Shown: piece by piece, positions 42,256-49,625 of the stretch | Position numbering within the stretch: position 1 is the first letter of the stretch | Layout of the letters: every line of letters starts with the position of its first letter | Origin: Alicyclobacillus tolerans | GTDB taxonomy: Bacteria; Bacillota; Bacilli; Alicyclobacillales; Alicyclobacillaceae | Assembly: GCF_021739485.1 (NCBI RefSeq) | Contig: NZ_JAJFNK010000017.1 | Span: forward strand, 43,217 to 107,216 | Reading direction: 5' to 3' | DNA: 64,000 bases | The notes under the pieces: generated by a model | What the model saw: the letters and a program-made list of their open reading frames with translations, nothing else | What the model was told of the DNA's origin: nothing | The model's database searches: none | Position numbers and translations under genes: made by a program

Positions 42256-42603
42256 CTATCTGTCCACTTGCGAAATGGTTATTAACTTGACAATGCCCCA
42301 TGCAATTAAGGCGTACACCACCATCGCCACTAATACATTCGGCTCAAATCGCACGACATCCCCGATGGAGATGTTTCTAAACAATCCTGAAAACGGAGCC
42401 ACAAATGGTGAAGTCACTCCACGAATCCCACGGTAGAATCCAGTATGTGGGTTAGCTCCTAGGAGTGTTAATACAAATCTAAATGCCATTAGAACGATGA
42501 CGACACCCGCTATGTACCAAACTATTCGAGTGGCAACAAGCTGTGCATTGCCTTCACTACTGGATGATTCATCACCTATCTCTTTATTGGACAAGTCCTT
42601 CAT
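42256..42603 (-). CDS. YggT family membrane protein
   Basis: Small inner-membrane protein of 115 residues. Residues 1-20 are hydrophilic; two membrane segments lie at about 27-48 and 84-107. Between them the family motif LLGANPHTGFYRGIRGVTSPFVAPF is split as TGFYRGIRGVTSPFV. ATG chosen with GGAG upstream, much later than the frame's first start. YggT proteins are linked to envelope or division functions in other bacteria (YlmG), but here there is no division gene nearby. It is divergent from arsR1 and shares its promoter region. Confidence 0.85.
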   Translation of the reverse strand: MKDLSNKEIGDESSSSEGNAQLVATRIVWYIAGVVIVLMAFRFVLTLLGANPHTGFYRGIRGVTSPFVAPFSGLFRNISIGDVVRFEPNVLVAMVVYALIAWGIVKLITISQVDR

Positions 42604-42696
42604 ACAGACATTCGCTCCTAACCAAGGACATAAACCTATAGATATTTTGCGCGAATAGTGGGGCATTATGAACTGAATTTGATTGGAAAAAATATC

Positions 42697-42725
42697 TTGA
42701 CAATATTGATGATCATCAATACGAT
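42697..42725 (+). promoter_or_regulatory. arsR1-arsI promoter with perfect palindrome between -35 and -10
   Basis: TTGACA (42697-42702), 17-bp spacer, TACGAT (42720-42725). The perfect 18-bp palindrome at 42704-42721 (ATTGATGATCATCAAT core) fills the spacer, so a bound ArsR-type repressor would exclude RNA polymerase. Confidence 0.75.
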
Positions 42726-42753
42726 GAATTCATCGATATCGATGGAGGTCAAT

Positions 42754-43107
42754 ATGGATTCTGAACTGTTACTTAGAAGGCTAAGTGCACTAGCCGATAA
42801 GAGCCGTTTTAAGATTCTTCAAATCATGGCCAAAGGGACAATTGCCACTTGCTGTGATCGTATTGAGGCATATGAGAAGGGTTGCTGCGTCGCGGATGTT
42901 GTGACAGTTACGGGTTTATCACAACCGACAGTGTCACACCATCTAAAAAACTTGGAACAGGTTGGATTGATTCATAAAGAGATTCGTGGGCCGTGGACTT
43001 GCTATTTCCCGAACTCCGGCGCCATGAATGAACTGATAGCCGGGCTAAAGGCTGAATTGTATTCATCCACACCCTGTAACGTCCACGCCGAAGGAGAGTG
43101 TTGCTAA
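42754..43107 (+). CDS. arsR: ArsR family repressor 1, Cys-rich
   Basis: Metalloregulatory repressor of 117 residues. The winged helix includes LSQPTVSHHLKNLEQVGL. Two vicinal cysteine pairs (Cys33-34 and Cys44-45) flank the position where classic ArsR proteins have CVC, and three more cysteines end the protein (108, 116, 117). This pattern suits trivalent organo-arsenical or arsenite sensing by three-coordinate thiols, as in the ArsR partners of ArsI. ATG preceded by GGAGGT. Its stop overlaps the start of the arsI-like gene (TAATG), so the two are an operon. Confidence 0.9.
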   Translation: MDSELLLRRLSALADKSRFKILQIMAKGTIATCCDRIEAYEKGCCVADVVTVTGLSQPTVSHHLKNLEQVGLIHKEIRGPWTCYFPNSGAMNELIAGLKAELYSSTPCNVHAEGECC

Positions 43108-43544
43108 TGACGGCTTTAAAACCACACGTGGCGATCAACGTAAATCATTTTGAGGACTCACTCCTGTTTTACCGGAACTTTTTTGGACTGGAACCTGTCC
43201 GCGTGCGTCCAGGCTATGCGAAGTTTGATGTGGATCAACCGCCGTTGAATTTCACGATCCATCAAGGAGCTTACGAGAACATAGGTGCGCTCAACCATCT
43301 TGGTCTTCAGGTCAGTTCTACATCGGATGTGTTAGCTGCCAAAGAGCGATTGATTCGCGCTGAACTTGCCACCTTCGACGAGATGAACACAAATTGCTGT
43401 TATGCACGTCAGGACAAGATTTGGGCGACGGATCCCGATGGAAACCGATGGGAAGTATTTGTGGTCATTGCTCAGGAAGAAGATAGTGATCCAACTTCTC
43501 GTGGAAAGTACAGTCAAAAAAATGGCGCGTGTTGCGCGAGCTAG
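43107..43544 (+). CDS. arsI: ArsI-type C-As lyase (ArsI/CadI family)
   Basis: Fe(II)-dependent vicinal-oxygen-chelate enzyme of 145 residues that cleaves the carbon-arsenic bond of trivalent organoarsenicals. Metal ligands His7, His64 and Glu116 are in place, and the substrate-binding vicinal pair Cys97-Cys98 lies in MNTNCCYARQDK, the hallmark separating ArsI/CadI from other glyoxalase-fold proteins. A further CC pair near the C-terminus (GACCAS) is common in the family. Cotranscribed with arsR1. It would give resistance to methylarsenite or aromatic arsenicals, releasing arsenite for the ArsDA genes 3 kb away. Confidence 0.9.
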   Translation: MTALKPHVAINVNHFEDSLLFYRNFFGLEPVRVRPGYAKFDVDQPPLNFTIHQGAYENIGALNHLGLQVSSTSDVLAAKERLIRAELATFDEMNTNCCYARQDKIWATDPDGNRWEVFVVIAQEEDSDPTSRGKYSQKNGACCAS

Positions 43545-43627
43545 CTCGGACACTTGGGGTGGGTTCAAAACGCACCCTTTCCCTTTCAAAGGACGACCGA
43601 CCTACTTCTGCGTTGCAACTAAAGGCC

Positions 43628-43664
43628 AACCCCGCTCCATTTTTGTGATGAGGCGGGGTTCCAT
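43628..43664 (+). terminator. Terminator after arsI
   Basis: Stem AACCCCGC (43628-43635) with GCGGGGTT (43653-43660), long T-containing loop. Lies between convergent arsI and permease genes. Confidence 0.5.
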
Positions 43665-43710
43665 TTCAAATCGAATGTGTCCTTTGTGCTCCAATTGTAG
43701 TGGTCTACAA

Positions 43711-44457
43711 TCATATAACGAGTTTGATACCCACTGCAGTTAACAAAACGCCCACGAGTAGTGTCACCCATTTTTGAGCCTTTGCATTCCAAAGAGGTTC
43801 AAAGATGTACATGACTAGGCTAATTCCAACGAAATAAATCCAGGACCAGGCAAGGTTCGAAAGCGGGATGACCTTTGTGAACCAGAGTTCTCCCGTGATG
43901 AATCCGACGGTCGACGCGATGGTACCTAACGAAGCAACCAGATACGCTTGAGGCATCGACAACTTAAATCCTTTCACCAAAACAGGAATTTGAAGCGGTT
44001 TCCCACCGGCACTAATCAATCCAGTGAGGATGCTAAATAGGAAAGTAACGACGCTGACTCCCGCTTGCATTTTTCCGTCCGGAACCATTTTAGGCTTAAT
44101 CAGCAAGAGACGCAGACCGATGAGAACGGCGTAGATACCCAGAATGAGCAGTAAGCCGCGACTCGACGTATGCAGCCCAATCCATCGCCCAAAGATGCCC
44201 CCAATGAAGGAAAGAATCACGACGCTCCACTTTATTTTTCCAGGGAACTGGGAGAGTTGCCTTCTTGCTCCACGAAAGAAGAGCAATGAGGCCAGGAGCA
44301 TGACCAGTGCGTTAATCACAACGGCTTGCTGAATTCCGAAGCCCATCCACAGAACCAGCAGCAGTACCAAGAAGATGCGGTCAATCGTAATTTTGAGATA
44401 GGTCGTGACAAAGCCAACGATTACGGCAATTAAGATGATAAGCCACGCATGTGTCAT
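43711..44457 (-). CDS. TSUP family permease (TauE/SafE)
   Basis: Integral membrane transporter of 248 residues with about eight hydrophobic segments and the two-repeat layout of the sulfite exporter TauE/SafE family. Members move sulfite, sulfoacetate, thiosulfate or other sulfur anions. TGLISAGGKPLQIPVL is the second repeat's start, with the G(A)GGG-like turn. GGGGGTACGGGC precedes the ATG. It lies downstream of arsR2 on the same strand and inside the ars island, where no ArsB or Acr3 pump is seen, so a role in exporting a sulfur-linked or arsenic-linked anion is an attractive inference. Confidence 0.88.
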   Translation of the reverse strand: MTHAWLIILIAVIVGFVTTYLKITIDRIFLVLLLVLWMGFGIQQAVVINALVMLLASLLFFRGARRQLSQFPGKIKWSVVILSFIGGIFGRWIGLHTSSRGLLLILGIYAVLIGLRLLLIKPKMVPDGKMQAGVSVVTFLFSILTGLISAGGKPLQIPVLVKGFKLSMPQAYLVASLGTIASTVGFITGELWFTKVIPLSNLAWSWIYFVGISLVMYIFEPLWNAKAQKWVTLLVGVLLTAVGIKLVI

Positions 44458-44699
44458 GCCCGTACCCCCCTAGGTGTGACTGTATGAGTTTGTATTCTAC
44501 GAGACGTTGCATGGCATCGACCGAGGTGGAAATCACTGTACTCGCTTTCACAAACCGTTCAGGGAGCAGCGCGTCCGCGATTTCGTCGTTCTGTATTCCT
44601 TGTCGTAGAGAGCCTATAGTGTGGGTTTTGATGCAGTTTGCTTGTCGAGCAGTGCGGCTGGCGTGCATCTGCTTCCTTTTCCATCACCGACAGCTGTTC

Positions 44700-45068
44700 T
44701 CAATCTTCATTTTCTGGTCCTCCTCTAAGTTGATTGCCCTCATGTTGAACAAAGGGAACCCGATCCAATTTTCTTTGGTCAATGGAATAGACAGTGAATT
44801 TTCCTTCCCGTCTCCCCTCAATCACCCCGCCTCGTTCTAAAATTTTTAGATGGTGATTAATGGTTGATGTCGGGATTTTGAGTCCCTCTACGATTTCACA
44901 TAGGCACACATCTTGGACGAGTAACATGGCCACGATTTTGAGTCGTGTTTCGTCCCCGAGAGCCTTATAAAAGAGGGCCAACTCTTCCAGTTGTGACTTC
45001 CGAGATAAAATCGGATAACTTCTTTCTGCAACACGGACAACTTGTTCAATTTCATCACCAACAGACAA
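44700..45068 (-). CDS. arsR: ArsR family repressor 2
   Basis: ArsR/SmtB repressor of 122 residues. ALGDETRLKIVAMLL begins the core, the metalloid site VCLCEIV carries Cys55 and Cys57, and the recognition helix is PTSTINHHLKILERGGVI. The TTG start given lacks a ribosome site. In the same frame an AGGAGG lies seven bases before an ATC codon at 45096-45098, which would add ten residues; a rare start is therefore possible. It is divergent from the SQR-like gene and controls a dyad-rich intergenic region. Confidence 0.85.
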   Translation of the reverse strand: MSVGDEIEQVVRVAERSYPILSRKSQLEELALFYKALGDETRLKIVAMLLVQDVCLCEIVEGLKIPTSTINHHLKILERGGVIEGRREGKFTVYSIDQRKLDRVPFVQHEGNQLRGGPENED

Positions 45069-45121
45069 TTGCCAAGGTTGAGATTCGTTTTTCGGGATAC
45101 GCGTCTCCTCCTCTCATCGAT

Positions 45122-45152
45122 ATTATATAACTACATTTCTAGTTTTGTAGTT
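45122..45152. promoter_or_regulatory. Dyad operator and -10 box at the arsR2/SQR-like divergent region
   Basis: Minus-strand TATAAT (45122-45127) adjoins the gapped palindrome CTACATTTCTAGTTTTGTAG (45131-45150; extended by AA/TT to 45129-45152). A 15-bp element TTATATAACTACATT (45123-45137) recurs with one change upstream of arsD. Confidence 0.65.
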
Positions 45153-45267
45153 GTAAAATAAACCATTTTACCTAATGAGTTGTCTCCTCGAAGACCCTAG
45201 TGCTTGTTTGGTATCCTCGCGCTTTAATGTGTAAATAATACCTTTAATTACCTTTGGAGGGCTGTCG

Positions 45268-46488
45268 ATGAAGAAAATAGTTATTGTTGGAGCGGGTTTT
45301 GGAGGTCTTACGGTGTTTCACCATATATCTACTTGGCTTAACCCGGGGGACGTGGAAGTGACGGTCATTGATGAGCGGGAGACCTTCTTGGTCAAGCCTT
45401 CCTTGCCCGAGGTAGCACTGGGCGAAAAGGACATTCGCGATATCACATTTCCACTGCGGCCGGTCATCGAATCCTATGGCCATTTTATCCGAAGTCGCGT
45501 CCATCGAATTGACCCAAAGGCACAAGAGGTGTATCTAGACGATGAGGTCACGATGCCTTACGATTTTCTCGTGATCGCACTAGGTGGGAAAAAGGATTTC
45601 GAATCCGTTCCAGGGTTCAGGGAGTACGGGTATTCCGTATGTACGGACATTCTAGCCCCGCGTCTGTATGAAGCCATAGAAAAATTTAAACAAGGGAATA
45701 TCCTAATTGGGTCCGCACCCATGCTTGCCGGGACACGCGTTAAAGATGTCCCTCATTTGGAAACGGCTTGTGAAGGTCCCGTTGGGGAGATTGCGTTCAT
45801 GATTGACAGTGAGTTGCGGGAGCGCGGCATCCGAGACCAAGCTCGAATTATCTGCTTTAGTCCGGCTGAGATCTTTTTTGAAGATGTAGGCGACAAAGTG
45901 CACGAGGCGTTCGAAGGATTGGCCAGGAAACATGAAGTCGAGGTCGTCATCAACAAAGTCGTCGAAAGAATTGAAAAGGACCATGTTGTGTTCAAGGATG
46001 GTTCTACCATCTCCTCTGCTTTAACGGTCTTAATTCCTACATATCGTGGACCGGACGTCATTACAGCATCTGGCCTTGGGGATGAAGCCGGTTTTGTTCC
46101 TACAGATGAAAATTTTCAGCACATGGATTACGAAAATATTTTCGCCATTGGCGATGTGGCATCACGAACGGTGCCTAAACTTGGTCACCTCGCCGTAGAG
46201 CAGGGAAATTTGGTGGCGAGTCTGCTTCGACAACGCATTACAGGGCAAGGTCAGCGATACGACTACGAACCAGAGATCTTTTGTATCATGAACATGGGAA
46301 ACCGAAAAGCCATGTTAATCCGCTCAAACACTTTGTGGGGAGGGACGACCGACATTTCCTATCATAGCTCCATGTCGCATCTGATGAAGTCGTCGTTCGA
46401 CACCTACATGGTAAAGTTCAAAGGCAAGATGCCCCCACAACTAGCGCAACGCTTGCTCAATGTATATTTAGGTCGTTTTCAGGAATAA
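45268..46488 (+). CDS. FAD-dependent oxidoreductase, sulfide:quinone reductase/NDH-2-like
   Basis: Two-dinucleotide-binding-domain flavoprotein of 406 residues. GAGFGG (8-13) binds FAD, ENIFAIGDVAS (289-299) is the second FAD motif. Cys168 in ETACEGPVGE and Cys339 in EIFCIMNMG match the places of the redox-active cysteines of sulfide:quinone reductases, which plain NDH-2 enzymes lack; Cys125 and Cys196 are extra. It ends in a C-terminal amphipathic helix suited to membrane attachment. GGAGGG precedes the ATG. In an ars island beside DsrE and a TSUP permease it may handle sulfide, polysulfide or thioarsenic species. Confidence 0.88.
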   Translation: MKKIVIVGAGFGGLTVFHHISTWLNPGDVEVTVIDERETFLVKPSLPEVALGEKDIRDITFPLRPVIESYGHFIRSRVHRIDPKAQEVYLDDEVTMPYDFLVIALGGKKDFESVPGFREYGYSVCTDILAPRLYEAIEKFKQGNILIGSAPMLAGTRVKDVPHLETACEGPVGEIAFMIDSELRERGIRDQARIICFSPAEIFFEDVGDKVHEAFEGLARKHEVEVVINKVVERIEKDHVVFKDGSTISSALTVLIPTYRGPDVITASGLGDEAGFVPTDENFQHMDYENIFAIGDVASRTVPKLGHLAVEQGNLVASLLRQRITGQGQRYDYEPEIFCIMNMGNRKAMLIRSNTLWGGTTDISYHSSMSHLMKSSFDTYMVKFKGKMPPQLAQRLLNVYLGRFQE

Positions 46489-46521
46489 TCGCCGAGGAGA
46501 AAGAATGGCTTTGCGCGGGTC

Positions 46522-46571
46522 TTGTAAAACGGATTCATACTGATTGTTATATAAGTACATTGTTATATAAC
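46522..46571 (+). promoter_or_regulatory. arsD promoter with repeated TTATATAA operator
   Basis: TTGTAA (46522-46527), 17-bp spacer, TGTTAT (46545-46550). An 11-bp direct repeat TTGTTATATAA occurs at 46544-46554 and 46560-46570; the second forms the palindrome GTTATATAAC (46562-46571). TTATATAAGTACATT (46547-46561) matches the element near arsR2 at 14 of 15 positions. Confidence 0.65.
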
Positions 46572-46608
46572 GCTATAACGATTCCGTTCAAAAGAGGAGG
46601 AATCAAGG

Positions 46609-46908
46609 ATGAAAATCGACTTTTTTGATCCTGAAATGTGCTGTTCCACAGGAGTCTGTGGCACGTCGCCGGACCCGGAATTGATTCGTGTCGGGGAAAT
46701 GGTGGAAAAGTTGAAAGCAGACGGCTATGCGGTTGCACGTCACATGCTTAGCCGCGATTCGGCGGCTTTTACTTCGAATCAGCACGTGTATGAAACCATG
46801 CTTAAGCACGGTATGAAGGTGTTGCCGATTGTCGCGGTGGACGGGGAAATTCGGACTATGGGACGTTACCCGCAAATGGACGAATTGTTTGCATCAAAGG
46901 AGTCTTAG
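46609..46908 (+). CDS. arsD: ArsD, arsenite metallochaperone
   Basis: Arsenite chaperone of 99 residues delivering As(III) or Sb(III) to ArsA. The metal site CCSTGVC (Cys11, Cys12, Cys17) matches Cys12, 13 and 18 of the Escherichia coli protein; the thioredoxin-like fold core VLPIVAVDGEI is clear. The C-terminal Cys pairs found in E. coli ArsD (119-120) are absent, as in many shorter homologues. GAGGAGG precedes the ATG. First gene of a four-gene operon arsD-arsA1-arsA2-dsrE with arsR3 after it. Confidence 0.95.
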   Translation: MKIDFFDPEMCCSTGVCGTSPDPELIRVGEMVEKLKADGYAVARHMLSRDSAAFTSNQHVYETMLKHGMKVLPIVAVDGEIRTMGRYPQMDELFASKES

Positions 46909-46912
46909 GCTC

Positions 46913-47788
46913 ATGACCAGGTACGTGTTTTTTTCGGGGAAAGGCGGTGTCGGAAAGACTTCGCTCTCCTCTGCAACGGCCGTGATGTTGGCCAAACGCG
47001 GTGTCCGAACGTTGTTGGTTACTACGGACCCGGCGTCGAACTTAGGGGATGTTTTTGGACAGGAAGTGGGTCTTGAAGCCCGTGAGGTACAAGGAGTTCC
47101 GAACTTATTTATTCAGGAAATCAATCCAGGTCAAGCCCTCCAGTCCTATAAAGACCGGGCCTTAGCTCCTCTACGTGCATGGTTTCCAGAAGAATTCGTA
47201 CGGGCTTCGGAAGAGAAGATGAGCGGACCATGTACCGAGGAAATTGCGACATTTGATCAGTTCATAGCTTGCATGCACCAACCTGATTATGACTGGGTGG
47301 TTTTTGATACTGCGCCGACGGGTCATACGCTGCGTTTGTTAGAATTGCCCAGCAGTTGGAGCTTGCATATTGAGGAAAGCGCACAAGGAAGCGGGCAAAC
47401 CTGTATTGGCAGTGTGGACGCACTGGCGGCTTCCAAAGAACAATACGACAATGCGGTTCGTGCGCTGCAAGACCCGAAGACAACCACTTTTGTGTTTGTT
47501 ACACAACCAGCTCAAATACCGATGGATGAAATGTTACGTTCATCGCTTGAACTGCAAAAGCTCGACATTTCAAATCAGATTGCCATTGTGAACGGAATCA
47601 TTCCAGAAGACGAAAGGACACACCCCTATTCGAGCCGCAGGTGGAAAAAGCATCAACCGCATATTCAAGAACTGAACTCCCACTTTGCGGGGCCGATTGG
47701 ATATATGCCTCTCTATGCCGATGAGGTCAAAGGCATCGAGATGCTTGAGCAAGTCGGGAGGGATTTAGAACATGCGACTCGGTTTTGA
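46913..47788 (+). CDS. arsA: ArsA N-half-type ATPase (A1)
   Basis: Arsenite-stimulated ATPase of 291 residues, equal to the A1 half of the 583-residue E. coli ArsA. Walker A GKGGVGKTS (9-17), the signature DTAPTGHTLRLLELP (132-146) and metalloid cysteines Cys107 (SGPCTEE, cf. Cys113) and Cys164 (QTCIGS, cf. Cys172) are present. ATG follows AAGGAG. Its 3' end overlaps the next gene by 17 bp; the two products would form a heterodimer standing in for fused ArsA. Confidence 0.93.
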   Translation: MTRYVFFSGKGGVGKTSLSSATAVMLAKRGVRTLLVTTDPASNLGDVFGQEVGLEAREVQGVPNLFIQEINPGQALQSYKDRALAPLRAWFPEEFVRASEEKMSGPCTEEIATFDQFIACMHQPDYDWVVFDTAPTGHTLRLLELPSSWSLHIEESAQGSGQTCIGSVDALAASKEQYDNAVRALQDPKTTTFVFVTQPAQIPMDEMLRSSLELQKLDISNQIAIVNGIIPEDERTHPYSSRRWKKHQPHIQELNSHFAGPIGYMPLYADEVKGIEMLEQVGRDLEHATRF

Positions 47789-48701
47789 GAAGTTGCCCGC
47801 TCACTTGCTGCTGCCGCAGGACGGAACGCGCCGCCGAATTTTCTTGGCTGGAAAAGGCGGTGTCGGGAAAACAACACTCGCTTCGACAATCGCGATGTAT
47901 GCTGCGGATCAAGGTTTCAAGACGTTGCTTGTAACCACCGATCCGGCAGCTCACATCGGGAACGTATTTGGCGAAACGGTGACTTCGGTACTCCGCCGAA
48001 TTTCCGGTTCCAACTTATGGCTGGTGAGAATTGATCCCAAGGCGGCATTTGAGGCATATCGCCAACAAGTATTGGATTCTCTTGGACAACAGTTTGGAGA
48101 TAAAGAAACCGTGGAGCGAGTGGGTGAGGAACTCAATTCTCCCTGCACAGAAGAGGTGGCTGTGTTCCAAGAGTTTCTTGACTACGTGCTGAGCGACGAG
48201 TTTGAGGTGACCGTGTTTGATACCGCGCCGACCGGTCATACGATCCGTCTACTGCAGTTGTCGTGGGACTATGAGGAGGAATTGGAATTGAAAGACGCGT
48301 TCACCTCTGAAACTGCGGCTTTAGATCATGTACAACTGGACCGCATGCACGCGGCCATCCGAACGTTACAGGATAAACAAGAAACTGTGATGTTTTTCGT
48401 CACGCTGCCGGAGTCGACTCCGATCGCGGAAATGGAACGGGCTATGACGGACTTGGAGAGAACCAATATTTTCACCCAGGGCATCATTGTGAATCAGGTA
48501 CTGCCCGAAGAAGCCTCAACAAGCCGACTCTTTGGCAAGCGTCTGGAATTGCAAACTGGACACATTCGCGAATTAATGGTCAAAAATCAAGGACGAACCG
48601 TTGCGGTTGCTGCGTTGCAAGACGACGAAATTATTGGGGTCGAACCCTTGAAGCAGTTTGCTGTGCAGGTCATTGAGAACCCCAAGGAGGCCGTGAGATG
48701 A
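47772..48701 (+). CDS. arsA: ArsA C-half-type ATPase (A2)
   Basis: Second ArsA half, 309 residues, with GKGGVGKTT (27-35), DPAAHIG, DTAPTGHTIRLLQL, and Cys125 in SPCTEEVAVF, which matches Cys422 of E. coli ArsA. Together with A1 the three metalloid-binding cysteines of ArsA are therefore conserved across two polypeptides. GGGAGGG precedes its ATG inside the end of arsA1, and its stop overlaps the DsrE start (ATGA). No pump gene to receive the complex is visible within the window. Confidence 0.93.
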   Translation: MRLGFEKLPAHLLLPQDGTRRRIFLAGKGGVGKTTLASTIAMYAADQGFKTLLVTTDPAAHIGNVFGETVTSVLRRISGSNLWLVRIDPKAAFEAYRQQVLDSLGQQFGDKETVERVGEELNSPCTEEVAVFQEFLDYVLSDEFEVTVFDTAPTGHTIRLLQLSWDYEEELELKDAFTSETAALDHVQLDRMHAAIRTLQDKQETVMFFVTLPESTPIAEMERAMTDLERTNIFTQGIIVNQVLPEEASTSRLFGKRLELQTGHIRELMVKNQGRTVAVAALQDDEIIGVEPLKQFAVQVIENPKEAVR

Positions 48702-49051
48702 GTGGGAAAATCGCGATCGTGATCAACTCGGGATGGGATCAAAAGGATAAGGTGACTTCTGGACTCGGCGTGTCAAAACGGATATTTGATGCGAAGGAAG
48801 AAAACCAGATTGATGCGGTGGAGGTTTTCTTGTTCACCGGGGCTGTGAAACTGCTGGAGTCTGTGCCGCCGGAAGTCGACCGCCTCTTGAGTGACTTAAA
48901 AGAAGTCGGTCTTGTGGTTGGTGCGTGCTCAAACCAAGTGAACAATTGGAACCTGACGGACCCCGCGAGCAAGTACGGGATTCACCTCGAGTTTGCTCGA
49001 GACGCATTTTCGCGTTATGCTCGCGAAGCTTATACTGTACTTACGTTTTAA
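48698..49051 (+). CDS. DsrE/DsrF-like family protein
   Basis: Small sulfur-relay type protein of 117 residues. A DsrE fold is suggested by IAIVINSGWDQKDKV at the N-terminus, a central FLFTGAV strand and the single Cys77 in VVGACSNQ, where DsrE/TusD proteins keep their persulfide-carrying cysteine. AAGGAGG precedes the ATG. Last gene of the arsDA operon. In this place it could move sulfur for thiolation of arsenic or protect ArsA thiols; no such role is established, so this is inference. Confidence 0.85.
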   Translation: MSGKIAIVINSGWDQKDKVTSGLGVSKRIFDAKEENQIDAVEVFLFTGAVKLLESVPPEVDRLLSDLKEVGLVVGACSNQVNNWNLTDPASKYGIHLEFARDAFSRYAREAYTVLTF

Positions 49052-49122
49052 TAGGTCTAGAGTATTGAATCGCTTTCAGAGATGACCGGACGAACGAAGA
49101 TTTGAAATGAAATCGAGGTGAA

Positions 49123-49461
49123 GTGTGCAAGGTGGACTCTTTTGAGAATACAGCCGAGATTTATAAAGCTCTCGGTGATAAAACGCGGCTGCACATGTTG
49201 GCTCTGTTAGCGAAAGACGAACTGTGTGTTTGCGAACTTGTGGCGATTTTAGAGCTGTCGCAGCCTAGTGTTTCTCAACACCTTCGGAAATTGAAGCAAG
49301 CTGGCCTCGTCAAGGAACGGAAAACCGCACAGTGGGTTTTCTATTCCCTCCACGAATCCACTTTTCCTCTCCTTAAGGAGACGGTCAATTTGTTGCCGGA
49401 CGTGTCCGAAGAGGTTAAACAGCTTCAATCACAGGGGCTGCGAGTTCAGTGTAACCTTTAA
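49123..49461 (+). CDS. arsR: ArsR family repressor 3
   Basis: Classical ArsR repressor of 112 residues. ELCVCELV (Cys35, Cys37) is the arsenite-sensing motif at the start of the recognition unit, followed by LSQPSVSQHLRKLKQAGLV. GTG start with GAGGTGA upstream. It follows the DsrE gene by 70 bp on the same strand and may autoregulate the arsD operon through the shared TTATATAA elements. Differs clearly from the two other ArsR proteins of the island, giving three regulators in 7 kb. Confidence 0.93.
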   Translation: MCKVDSFENTAEIYKALGDKTRLHMLALLAKDELCVCELVAILELSQPSVSQHLRKLKQAGLVKERKTAQWVFYSLHESTFPLLKETVNLLPDVSEEVKQLQSQGLRVQCNL

Positions 49462-49530
49462 GTCGGTAACGTCGTCCACGTCGTATCTACTGACTATCTT
49501 CATATCGAGTACCTTGATTCTGCGGTGCAA

Positions 49531-49558
49531 AAATGACATGCCAATTGGCATGTCATTT
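49531..49558. terminator. Perfect 28-bp palindrome between convergent arsR3 and sat
   Basis: Bases 49531-49558 are self-complementary without a mismatch (half-site AAATGACATGCCAA). With an AATT loop the stem is 12 bp and has A/T-rich flanks on both sides, fitting a bidirectional terminator. Confidence 0.6.
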
Positions 49559-49625
49559 CAGCTCTTGGTACTCAAAACGGAACCTTGCGATCTAACGGTC
49601 CTTTTTCTCACCGTTTGCCGCAGCT

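Noticed and set aside
44458..44699. Minus-strand frame starting near 44668 with a fair ribosome site between arsR2 and the TSUP gene
   Set aside because: Its last third overlaps the permease gene and looks random; the first 70 residues match nothing I know. A degraded gene is possible but unsupported.
42754..49461. Ars island as an integrated mobile element
   Set aside because: The region looks somewhat AT-richer than its flanks and accessory in content, but I see no integrase, transposase, flanking direct repeats or tRNA target.
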